Shown in pieces: positions 8,616 to 14,281 of a stretch of DNA of 15,723 nt. Numbering within the stretch: position 1 is the first letter of the stretch; every line of letters begins with the position of its first letter. The notes beneath the pieces are model-generated. The model saw only the letters and a list, made by a program, of their open reading frames with translations. It was not told the origin of the DNA and did not search any database. The position numbers and the translations under genes were made by a program. Source of the DNA: Anaeroplasmataceae bacterium (GTDB taxonomy: Bacteria; Bacillota_I; Bacilli_A; Acholeplasmatales; Anaeroplasmataceae); assembly GCA_029050385.1 (NCBI GenBank), contig JAIDMV010000271.1, positions 1 to 15,723 on the forward strand, read 5' to 3'.

Positions 8616-8760
8616 TAGCTAGTAAAAGTTTATAAGTAAGAACTCTACTTCTTATAAATGGCTAAGACAACTGAATTGTCGTAGAGTGGTTTTCCGTAAT
8701 GGATAGCGTGATTGAAAATGATAAGTACAAATGTACTATCAAATTTCATCACGCTTTTTT
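8616..8760 (+). ncRNA. Candidate structured RNA with H-type pseudoknot, ending in a terminator
   Basis: This covers the gene-free stretch between the nag terminator and the basic protein gene. Three perfect helices can be drawn. P1 pairs TTTATAAG (8629-8636) with CTTATAAA (8651-8658). P2 pairs ACTCTAC, inside the P1 loop (8642-8648), with GTAGAGT (8681-8687), making a pseudoknot. P3 is a hairpin GACAA/TTGTC (8666-8670 and 8676-8680) stacked directly against P2. The RNA ends at the hairpin and T-tract 8705-8760. The layout fits a processed RNA such as a type III antitoxin, or a regulatory leader. I could not match it to any riboswitch, T-box, SRP RNA or 6S RNA that I know. I saw no obvious antiterminator pairing, which weighs slightly against a riboswitch. 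The fold is drawn by eye only. Confidence 0.5.
8705..8760 (+). terminator. Long imperfect terminator hairpin just before the basic protein gene
   Basis: AGCGTGAT (8705-8712) pairs perfectly with ATCACGCT (8748-8755). The stem continues, with small bulges, up to GTAC/GTAC closing an AAAT loop at 8729-8732. Six T residues and then GTTT follow. It lies only 5 bp before the ribosome binding site of the next gene, so that gene would be expressed only by read-through or regulated antitermination. Confidence 0.85.
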
Positions 8761-8778
8761 GTTTAAAGGGGAGATAAA

Positions 8779-9276
8779 ATGAAAAAGAAGTATTCCAGGT
8801 ATGTAAACCCAAAATCTAAACGTCTTAATTCTATACCAGTAACAATAGGTTCTATTATAGTAGCTTATTTATCTGCTTATGAAAAATTGCCTAAATATGT
8901 AGAGGATCATAAGAGAGAGTCCATAGTGGTACTTAAGGATATCAACAATGAACTAGGAGTAGTGTATATTCATGGAATAAACAGCATAGATGGGAAATCA
9001 AGGCATAAGAAGAAGGAGGCAGGGCTATGGGAAGAGATTGAAAAGAATGGACAAAAGGTATATGCAGATTTAGATATCAGGATTACAGATGCAGAAGGGA
9101 ATCCAATTAAACAGGGAAACAAGTTTAAGAACACAGGAATTATTCTAAGTGCAGAAGAATTGAAAAAAGTGGAAAAGCATTTATATGAAAAAGGAAAGCG
9201 TGTTAGTCATAATATTAGAAATATTATCAGTAATAATAGACGTGAGCGTGGCAAAAATAAAAAGGCTAGCAAGTAG
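8779..9276 (+). CDS. Unrecognised small, highly basic protein; possible RNA-binding or toxin-like
   Basis: I do not recognise this 165-residue protein. It has about 37 Lys/Arg against 20 Asp/Glu and no signal peptide or membrane segment. The middle (about 48-70) looks like two beta-strands, with SIVVLKDINN and LGVVYIHGINS. A polar stretch RHKKKEAGLWEEIE follows, then VYADLDIRITDAEGNPIKQG, which reads as a strand-turn-strand unit. A helix (about 124-138) and a Lys/Arg-rich tail with SHNIRNIISNNRRERG follow. A small beta-barrel of the PemK/MazF/ToxN kind is possible but unproven. The start is ATG 8779 with ribosome binding site AAAGGGGAG (8765-8773). The context is unusual: its own promoter, a pseudoknot-capable RNA and a terminator upstream, and a convergent small RNA at its 3' end. 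Alternatives are a phage or mobile-element accessory protein, or an RNA-binding regulator controlled by its leader. Confidence 0.7.
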   Translation: MKKKYSRYVNPKSKRLNSIPVTIGSIIVAYLSAYEKLPKYVEDHKRESIVVLKDINNELGVVYIHGINSIDGKSRHKKKEAGLWEEIEKNGQKVYADLDIRITDAEGNPIKQGNKFKNTGIILSAEELKKVEKHLYEKGKRVSHNIRNIISNNRRERGKNKKASK

Positions 9277-9280
9277 CCTT
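9253..9280 (-). terminator. Terminator hairpin of the minus-strand small RNA, covering the basic gene's stop codon
   Basis: A perfect 7-bp stem, AAGGCTA/TAGCCTT (9262-9268 and 9274-9280), has a 5-nt loop. Read on the minus strand, an almost unbroken T-tract, TTTTTATTTTT, follows, so it is a strong terminator in that direction. On the plus strand only ATGAGTTTTT follows, making it weaker that way. The TAG stop of the basic protein (9274-9276) is part of the stem. Confidence 0.8.
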
Positions 9281-9336
9281 ATGAGTTTTTATAGCCCGTA
9301 TGTCGGCATCCGGTATTTCTTTCTACACTCTAACGT
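9253..9336 (-). ncRNA. Candidate small RNA convergent with the basic protein gene
   Basis: A strong minus-strand promoter and a strong minus-strand terminator bracket about 85 nt with no convincing reading frame. The RNA would start near 9336. It could form a small hairpin near its 5' end (CTAC/GTAG, 9323-9326 with 9335-9338) and would end at the terminator over the stop codon of the basic protein gene. Its last 20 or so bases are antisense to that gene's 3' end. Convergent transcription over a shared terminator is the layout of type I systems such as fst/RNAII. The protein here is not a small hydrophobic peptide, however, so the analogy is only in arrangement. Confidence 0.5.
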
Positions 9337-9342
9337 AGTTTT

Positions 9343-9371
9343 ATTCTAGCATGCGGAAACACTATTGTCAA
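9343..9371 (-). promoter_or_regulatory. Strong minus-strand promoter facing the basic protein gene
   Basis: On the minus strand TTGACA (9371-9366, perfect) is followed after 17 bp by TAGAAT (9348-9343, 5 of 6). It points left, away from the AbrB-like gene and toward the end of the basic protein gene. The 10 bases around its -35 (ATTGACAATA) are identical to those around the -35 of the plus-strand promoter at 8581-8590. Confidence 0.75.
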
Positions 9372-9411
9372 TTCTAATTTTTCAAAACGAGATTTATAAG
9401 GAGGTGTAAAA

Positions 9412-9597
9412 ATGGATAGAAAAATGCAGAGCATTTATTTAAGGGAAGGAAATATTATCGAATTACCCATAACTGCAGTTGAGATTCTAAATATCAAAGC
9501 GGGTGATGAATTAAAACTTCTTTTTACAGAGGATGCGATAATTATAATGAATTCTAGTAAGTTTGGAGAAAAACTTTTGAAAAAATTAAAAAATTAG
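9412..9597 (+). CDS. Small AbrB/MazE-fold DNA-binding protein
   Basis: These 61 residues are essentially one SpoVT-AbrB swapped-hairpin domain: the pattern GNIIELPITAVEILNIKAGDELKLLFTEDAIIIM is split here as GNIIELP, ILNIKAGDELKL and DAIIIM. A short basic helix, GEKLLKKLKN, follows. Such proteins bind DNA as dimers, as transition-state regulators or as antitoxins of MazE type. No recognisable MazF or other partner gene follows, because the next genes encode Hsp20 proteins. The preceding gene product is basic but unidentified, so a toxin-antitoxin pairing with it is possible but unsupported. The ribosome binding site AAGGAGGTG (9398-9406) is excellent. I see no clear plus-strand promoter in 9277-9411. 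The TAG stop (9595-9597) lies inside a CIRCE-like operator half. Confidence 0.82.
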   Translation: MDRKMQSIYLREGNIIELPITAVEILNIKAGDELKLLFTEDAIIIMNSSKFGEKLLKKLKN

Positions 9598-9620
9598 CAC
9601 TCACATATTGACATTGCCAA
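9594..9620 (+). promoter_or_regulatory. CIRCE-like HrcA operator 1
   Basis: TTAGCACTC (9594-9602) is a perfect CIRCE left half. After exactly 9 bp comes CATTGCCAA, matching 6 of 9 bases of GAGTGCTAA. It overlaps both the stop codon of the AbrB-like gene and the -35 of the hsp20 promoter (9608-9613). HrcA binding here should block that promoter when cells are not under heat stress. Confidence 0.7.
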
Positions 9621-9635
9621 AAAATGTGGTATACT
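9608..9635 (+). promoter_or_regulatory. Promoter of the hsp20 pair
   Basis: TTGACA (9608-9613) is separated by 16 bp from TATACT (9630-9635), which is preceded by TGG, an extended -10. A TATAAT at 9635-9640 overlaps but is 21 bp away from the -35. It is flanked by the two CIRCE-like sites, so this looks like a vegetative promoter held off by HrcA. Confidence 0.8.
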
Positions 9636-9644
9636 ATAATTGTA

Positions 9645-9671
9645 TTGGCAGTATAATATATAGAGTGCCAA
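9645..9671 (+). promoter_or_regulatory. CIRCE-like HrcA operator 2
   Basis: TTGGCAGTA (9645-9653), exactly 9 bp, then GAGTGCCAA (9663-9671). The right half matches 8 of 9 consensus bases and the left 6 of 9. The outer arms TTGGCA and TGCCAA are perfectly complementary, so the change from consensus is compensated on both sides. It sits just after the expected transcription start, where a bound repressor would block initiation or early elongation. Confidence 0.75.
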
Positions 9672-9690
9672 TTAGAAAGGGTGAACAAAG

Positions 9691-10068
9691 ATGTTAATAT
9701 TTAATAATGTATTTGATGAATTAAATGATTTCTTTTATGGGCAGGGAGGATATAAGAGTTTTCCTGTTGATATGGTAGAAATTGAAAATGGATTTAAAGT
9801 AATAGCTGAAATGCCTGGTGTTCAAAAGGAAGATGTGCAAATGAGCTTTGAGGATGGCGTTTTAACAATTGAGGCTGATCGTAAAAAGGACGAGAATGAG
9901 AAATATCTCATTAACGAACGTGAAACCACACATTTAAAACGTAGCATTAGCTTTGGAGAAATTCATGAAGATTCTATTCAGGCTAAATTAGAAAATGGTT
10001 TATTGATTGTTACTATTTTAACAAAAAAACCAGAAGAAAAGCCTAAGAGAAAAATCATCATTGAATAA
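9691..10068 (+). CDS. Hsp20 small heat-shock protein 1
   Basis: This 125-residue alpha-crystallin-domain chaperone holds unfolding proteins in a refoldable state without using ATP. Residues from about 26 to 110 carry the domain, with the hallmarks MPGVQKEDVQM, DGVLTIEADRK and the A-x-L-x-x-G-L motif as AKLENGLLIVTI. The C-terminal I-x-I type motif is KRKIIIE, used in oligomer assembly. The N-terminal arm is short and aromatic-rich (FNNVFDELNDFFYG). A ribosome binding site GAAAGGGTG (about 9675-9683) precedes the ATG. It is first in a two-gene operon from the CIRCE-flanked promoter, so HrcA control is likely. Confidence 0.95.
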   Translation: MLIFNNVFDELNDFFYGQGGYKSFPVDMVEIENGFKVIAEMPGVQKEDVQMSFEDGVLTIEADRKKDENEKYLINERETTHLKRSISFGEIHEDSIQAKLENGLLIVTILTKKPEEKPKRKIIIE

Positions 10069-10109
10069 ACGTAGTAATTTCGACATAAACTAAAATTGGA
10101 GTGAGAATT

Positions 10110-10517
10110 ATGTATTTTATTAAAAAGAATAACGAAGAAAAGAAAAATAATTTAGTAGATGATTTTCAAAATTTCTTTATGGATTCATTCTTTTCCAACA
10201 AAGCTTTAAAAACGGACATTGTTGAAACAGAAAAGTCCTATATTTTAAAAGTTGATCTTCCTGGTGTTGAGAAGAAAGATGTAAATCTAGATTTCAACAA
10301 CCAATATTTGACTTTATCAGTAAACCAAGAGGAAGATAAAGAGGATAAGGATCAGCACTATATTCGTAAGGAAAGAAGTCGTTTCTCTTATTCTAGAAGC
10401 TATTATTTAGATAAAGCTGATGAAACAAATATTAAAGCTAAATTAGATAATGGTATTCTAACAATAACGATTGGGAAAAACGAAGAAGACATCAAAAAAA
10501 CTATTACAATCGATTAA
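10110..10517 (+). CDS. Hsp20 small heat-shock protein 2
   Basis: A second alpha-crystallin chaperone with a distinct sequence. Marks are VDLPGVEKKDVNL, the conserved AKLDNGILTITI near the end, and a C-terminal KKTITID (I-x-I). I chose ATG 10110, giving 135 residues. The upstream GTG at 10101 is part of the likely ribosome binding site GGAGTGAG (10098-10105) and so cannot be the start. It is 41 bp after the first hsp20 with no terminator between, so the two are co-transcribed. Paired small heat-shock proteins often form mixed oligomers, but that is only an inference here. Confidence 0.94.
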   Translation: MYFIKKNNEEKKNNLVDDFQNFFMDSFFSNKALKTDIVETEKSYILKVDLPGVEKKDVNLDFNNQYLTLSVNQEEDKEDKDQHYIRKERSRFSYSRSYYLDKADETNIKAKLDNGILTITIGKNEEDIKKTITID

Positions 10518-10530
10518 GAAAAAATATAAA

Positions 10531-10563
10531 AGACATATCTACAAACAAGATATGTCTTTTTTT
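10531..10563 (+). terminator. Terminator of the hsp20 operon
   Basis: A perfect 10-bp stem, AGACATATCT (10531-10540) with AGATATGTCT (10548-10557), has a 7-nt loop and is followed by a run of T. Flanking AAAA and TTTT can extend the stem, so it may work in both directions. Confidence 0.95.
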
Positions 10564-10611
10564 CTGGTTTTAGAAATAGTATAATTATATAAGATTATAG
10601 GAGGATTGTTT

Positions 10612-11856
10612 ATGAAGCTACTTGCAGAACATAGTATTCCAAAAGAGGATAAAAGTAATATATTGGTACTGGGCGGAATTGCTAAAGAGATGAAAGCTAA
10701 GGATCCTAGTGTTGTAAATGCAACTATTGGTATGTTATATGACGAAAAAGGAAAATTATTTACATTTCAAAGTGTGGATGAGGTTTTAAAGAATTTAACT
10801 GCAGAGGAAAAATATGCATACTCATCAACTCCAGGAAATAAGGATTACCATGAAGCATTAAAGCGTTGGATTTTTAAAGAATATTATGACGAGATATTAT
10901 CTACTATGAAATGTTCTGTCATTGCTACACCTGGCGGAACAGGTGCTATTGCCAACACATTTTCAAATTATTTAAATCCCGATGATAGAGTTTTATTACC
11001 CAATTATATGTGGGGCAATTATAAGCAAATGGCATATGAATGCTTTGCTAATTTTACAACATATTCTTTGTTTGAAGATAATCATTTTAATCTGAATTCT
11101 GTACAAAATAAAATCAAGGAATTAAAAAGCTTACAAAAAAGAGTTGTATTAGTGATTAATGATCCTTGTCATAATCCTACCGGATACACTATGAGCTATG
11201 AAGAGTGGCAGAAGCTAATTGATATTATTAACGAAGCCACAGAGGATGGGACTCCATTTGTTCTACTTTATGATATGGCATATATTGATTATGACAGTAG
11301 AGGCTTTGAGGCAACAAGAAAAAATATTCGGTTATTCCAAAAATTAAATTCTTCTGTACTTGCAATTTTAGCTTTTAGTGGTTCTAAGACAATGGCACTT
11401 TATGGCTTGCGTATAGGGGCACAGGTGGCTTTGGCTAAGGAACAAAGTGTAATCGATGAGTTTACACCTGCCAATGCTTTTTCTGCTAGAACTAAATGGT
11501 CTATGGCAACTAATTTAGGCATGCATTTGGTATCTAAGGTGTTGTTAACCAAAGAATATCGCAATCAATTTGAAATTGAATTGAAGCAAGCAAGTAATAT
11601 GCTTACTGCTAGAGCCAATGCTTTTTTAGAGGAGAGTAAGAAGGTAGGACTCCAAACATTACCATTCATGTGTGGTTTTTTTATAACGATTCCTTGCCAA
11701 GAACCTGATAAGGTATACCAAAAGCTTGTAGAAAGAAAGATACACATTATCCCATTGGGAAATGTTTTGCGTGTCACGATTGCGGCGATCTCTCTAGATG
11801 AGTGTAAAAAGCTTCCAAAGGAAATAAAAACAGCAATAGATAGTTGTTTAGAATAG
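10612..11856 (+). CDS. PLP-dependent aminotransferase, class I/II (substrate unknown)
   Basis: The protein has 414 residues from ATG 10612. A TTG at 10606 lies too close to the ribosome binding site ATAGGAGG (10597-10604) to be used. It is a fold-type I aminotransferase. Seen are the PLP-phosphate region TPGGTGAIANTFSNYL, the NPTG motif with Asn188, DMAY with Asp221 and Tyr224, SGSKTMALYGLRIGA with the Schiff-base Lys259, and LRVTIAAIS with Arg387, the substrate-carboxylate arginine. The pattern recalls aspartate/aromatic aminotransferases (NPTG followed by a tryptophan-containing segment, and the LYGLR stretch). It would move an amino group between an amino acid and 2-oxoglutarate in the cytoplasm. 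The preferred amino acid cannot be read from sequence. It seems to be transcribed alone, with a possible TATAAT at 10580-10585. Confidence 0.88.
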   Translation: MKLLAEHSIPKEDKSNILVLGGIAKEMKAKDPSVVNATIGMLYDEKGKLFTFQSVDEVLKNLTAEEKYAYSSTPGNKDYHEALKRWIFKEYYDEILSTMKCSVIATPGGTGAIANTFSNYLNPDDRVLLPNYMWGNYKQMAYECFANFTTYSLFEDNHFNLNSVQNKIKELKSLQKRVVLVINDPCHNPTGYTMSYEEWQKLIDIINEATEDGTPFVLLYDMAYIDYDSRGFEATRKNIRLFQKLNSSVLAILAFSGSKTMALYGLRIGAQVALAKEQSVIDEFTPANAFSARTKWSMATNLGMHLVSKVLLTKEYRNQFEIELKQASNMLTARANAFLEESKKVGLQTLPFMCGFFITIPCQEPDKVYQKLVERKIHIIPLGNVLRVTIAAISLDECKKLPKEIKTAIDSCLE

Positions 11857-11873
11857 TTTTGAATTTTTTTGAA

Positions 11874-11902
11874 TTGACAGTAATCGAACAAGGTGTTATA
11901 CT
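11874..11902 (+). promoter_or_regulatory. Promoter of the ABC exporter operon
   Basis: TTGACA (11874-11879, perfect), 17 bp, TATACT (11897-11902, 5 of 6). Transcription should start about 11909, only some 18 nt before the ATG, so there is almost no leader. Confidence 0.88.
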
Positions 11903-11926
11903 ATAAGTATAATAGGAGGAATAAAT

Positions 11927-12637
11927 ATGCTTGAAATCAAATCCGTTTCAAAAACATATAAAAAATCAAAAGTAAAGGCTATAGAAGATATCACCTTGAC
12001 AATAGAAGATGGCGACATCTATGGTTTTATCGGACCGAATGGTGCAGGAAAATCTACCACAATCAAATGTGTTACAGGTATTCATCCATTTGAAGAAGGA
12101 GACATTTTATTAGATGGTGTATCTATAAAAACCGATCCTATTGGCTGTAAGAAAAAAATGGCGTATGTTCCAGATAATCCAGATGTTTATGAAAACTTAA
12201 GTGGTATAACCTATATTCATTTTATTTGTGATGTGTATGGTGTTGGTGAAGAAAGAAACAAGTTAATTCATCAATATGCAGAAATGTTTGGAATCACTGA
12301 CAGATTATCTGACAGTATTAAAAACTATTCTCATGGTATGAAGCAAAAAATTGTACTCATTGCTGCGTTAGTGCACAAGCCTAAACTTTTAGTTTTAGAT
12401 GAACCTTTTGTGGGACTGGATCCAAAGGCTGCCTATGATTTAAAAGAAATAATGAAGGAATTATGTTCAAATGGAACAATGATATTCTTTTCATCTCATG
12501 TGTTAGAAGTAGTAGAAAAATTATGTAATAAAATTGCGATTATAAAGAATGGTAAAATTATAGCAAGTGGAGAGCTAGAGGCTGTACGTGGTGATACATC
12601 ACTAGAAAATGTATTCTTGGAGTTATTTAATGAGTAA
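11927..12637 (+). CDS. ABC exporter ATPase subunit
   Basis: This 236-residue ATPase of the ABC-2 export type has Walker A GPNGAGKST (36-44), a signature variant SHGMKQK (from 135) in place of LSGGQ, Walker B LLVLDEP with Asp158 and Glu159, and switch His191 in SSHVLE. The SxGMKQ form of the signature is common in exporters of the NatA/EcsA kind. It would drive the membrane protein encoded immediately downstream. Ribosome binding site AGGAGG (11914-11919) sits 7 bp before the ATG. The cargo is unknown: lipids, peptides, antibiotics or ions are all possible for this family. The stop overlaps the permease start by 8 bp. Confidence 0.93.
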   Translation: MLEIKSVSKTYKKSKVKAIEDITLTIEDGDIYGFIGPNGAGKSTTIKCVTGIHPFEEGDILLDGVSIKTDPIGCKKKMAYVPDNPDVYENLSGITYIHFICDVYGVGEERNKLIHQYAEMFGITDRLSDSIKNYSHGMKQKIVLIAALVHKPKLLVLDEPFVGLDPKAAYDLKEIMKELCSNGTMIFFSSHVLEVVEKLCNKIAIIKNGKIIASGELEAVRGDTSLENVFLELFNE

Positions 12638-14219
12638 ATCCTTTAAATCCTTATTTAAGGTTAGTTTATCTCAAAGCTTTGACTTCAGAAGGAAGGATAA
12701 AGCAAAAAATGCCTCTATTCTTGTACCGCTTATTTTAATCTTTATATTTGGAACCTTGTTGTCTGCTATATATAGTTTTATTTTTAGTATCACCTTATAT
12801 AGTTCAGAATATAAAAGTCAAATGAATATAGTTCTTTATGCTATGGCAGGTCTTTCTTCGCTGCTAGCTTTAGTTACAGGGGTGACAAAGGTAAAAGGAA
12901 CATTGTTTGGTGGGAATGACTATGATTTATTAGCGTCGCTACCCGTATCTAAAAAAAGCATCATTTTTGTTAAACTAATTAGCCTTTATTTGATGCAAAC
13001 TTTTTATACAATTATATTTGTTTTACCTGCAACTCTTATTGTCACGATTTTAGGAAAACAACCTTTATGGTTATTAGATGGAGTATTACTTATACTCTTT
13101 TCTCCAATCATTCCATTATTTTTTGCAGGGGTGTTTGGAACCATTGTAAGCTTTATATCTGATCGCTTTAGATTTGGAAATATAATTTCTGTAATTTTCT
13201 ATATTGCTTTTTTAGGCGTAGTAATGTATTCATCTTTTATTCTTAATAGTAGTGGAAATGGAGATGAAATGGATGTCTCTGGCATATTAAACCTCTTAAA
13301 TATCTTTGGATGGTTTAATCCTGCTACAAAGCTGTTGACCTTAAATTATCTTATTTTACCACAAGTAATATATGGGGTATTAAATCTTTGTTTGCTGGGG
13401 GGAATGATTTGGCTATTTGCACATTGTTATGATTCGATTCATTTCTTAATGACTGCAACGAAATCTCATCAAAAATATGTAGAAAAGAACATCAAGCAAA
13501 AAGGACAATTTATGGCTTTGTTAGCTCTTGATTTTAAACGCTACTTTTCATCAAAAATGTATTTACTAAATACCATTACAGGTGGTGTTATGTCTATCTT
13601 ATGTTTGGTGATTATGATTGTTACTTTTCGATCCATCGATAACCCTGAGGCGATCACCATATTAAATCAAATAGCGCCTTTCTTTGTTTTGTTAATTGTT
13701 TGGTGTATTGGTATGTCGGTTCCCTCTGCAGTAGCAATCAATTTTGAAGGAAAAACAATGTGGCAGATGAAGTCTTTACCTATTAACTACAAGCAGTATG
13801 CTAAGAGCAAGATTTTAATGTCTTATTTGATATTAGCACCTTTTGTACTCATTGCATCTTGTGTTCTAACTATTTTCACAGAAAAAAACTTTATCAATAT
13901 TTTCACCGCATTTGTTTTACCTCAGATTTACTTATTTAGCATGAGTTGTATTGCCTTTTGGATTAATTCTATGTTTTACAAATTAAAATGGTCTAATGAA
14001 ACAGAAGCAGTAAAAAATTCTGCGGGCATGTTAATTTCAATGTTGATTGATTTCGCTTATACAGCGGTGCTTTGTGTGGTCTTAATTCTTCCTGGGATTT
14101 TGGGATATTTCTTTATTGGTGCAATACTTACTTTATGTATAGTTTCAGTAGTGGCCATTAGTTTTTATGTTATTGTTAAAAAAACCTGTTGTAGGAATAT
14201 AAATATTATTGAAGTTTAA
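12630..14219 (+). CDS. ABC exporter permease subunit
   Basis: A large integral membrane protein of 529 residues, with roughly 10 to 12 hydrophobic helices in two similar-looking halves. I start it at ATG 12630, preceded by TTGGAG (12618-12622), rather than at the in-frame ATG 12609, which has no ribosome binding site. Near residue 100 it has the segment GGNDYDLLASLPVSKKSI, typical of ABC-2 type permeases, where this cytoplasmic coupling region follows the first helices. A second coupling-like segment, MKSLPINYKQYAKSKI, lies in the C-terminal half. It overlaps the ATPase gene by 8 bp, and the two form the complete transporter. No substrate clue is visible in the neighbours. A terminator follows directly. 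Confidence 0.9.
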   Translation: MSKSFKSLFKVSLSQSFDFRRKDKAKNASILVPLILIFIFGTLLSAIYSFIFSITLYSSEYKSQMNIVLYAMAGLSSLLALVTGVTKVKGTLFGGNDYDLLASLPVSKKSIIFVKLISLYLMQTFYTIIFVLPATLIVTILGKQPLWLLDGVLLILFSPIIPLFFAGVFGTIVSFISDRFRFGNIISVIFYIAFLGVVMYSSFILNSSGNGDEMDVSGILNLLNIFGWFNPATKLLTLNYLILPQVIYGVLNLCLLGGMIWLFAHCYDSIHFLMTATKSHQKYVEKNIKQKGQFMALLALDFKRYFSSKMYLLNTITGGVMSILCLVIMIVTFRSIDNPEAITILNQIAPFFVLLIVWCIGMSVPSAVAINFEGKTMWQMKSLPINYKQYAKSKILMSYLILAPFVLIASCVLTIFTEKNFINIFTAFVLPQIYLFSMSCIAFWINSMFYKLKWSNETEAVKNSAGMLISMLIDFAYTAVLCVVLILPGILGYFFIGAILTLCIVSVVAISFYVIVKKTCCRNINIIEV

Positions 14220-14228
14220 TAGAATATA

Positions 14229-14263
14229 AAATAGGGTAGTCATTTTGATCACCCTATTTATTT
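14229..14263 (+). terminator. Terminator of the ABC exporter operon
   Basis: A 9-bp stem, AAATAGGGT (14229-14237) with ACCCTATTT (14251-14259), has a 13-nt loop and an ATTTT run after it. It lies shortly before the glyA ribosome binding site, so glyA must depend on read-through or on a promoter I could not identify in the roughly 60-bp gap. Confidence 0.85.
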
Positions 14264-14281
14264 TATAAAGGGGGAATAGTG

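Noticed and set aside
8681..8760. T-box-like element (GAGTGGTTTTCCG before a terminator)
   Set aside because: The T-box core AGGGTGGNACCGCG is only loosely matched, the leader is too short for a full T-box, and the downstream gene is not an amino-acid or tRNA-synthetase gene.
8582..8760. Known riboswitch (preQ1, c-di-GMP, guanidine, purine, THF)
   Set aside because: None of the conserved core strings that I know for these classes is present. A loose resemblance of CCGTAATGG to the end of c-di-GMP-I lacks the rest of that motif.
9253..9336. Minus-strand RNA resembling a CRISPR tracrRNA (ATAAGGCTA stretch near a terminator)
   Set aside because: The match to tracrRNA is only a few bases. There is no cas gene, no CRISPR array and no anti-repeat to pair with anywhere in the window.
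8581..9372. 10-bp inverted repeats as ends of an insertion sequence
   Set aside because: The 10-mers coincide with the -35 regions of two good promoters, no transposase is encoded and no target-site duplication is seen.
10101..10109. GTG start for the second hsp20 gene
   Set aside because: The GTG is inside the GGAGTGAG ribosome binding site, and the ATG at 10110 has correct spacing.
12609..12629. Upstream ATG for the ABC permease
   Set aside because: It lacks a ribosome binding site and would add seven residues with no membrane character. The ATG at 12630 follows GGAG and gives the common short overlap.
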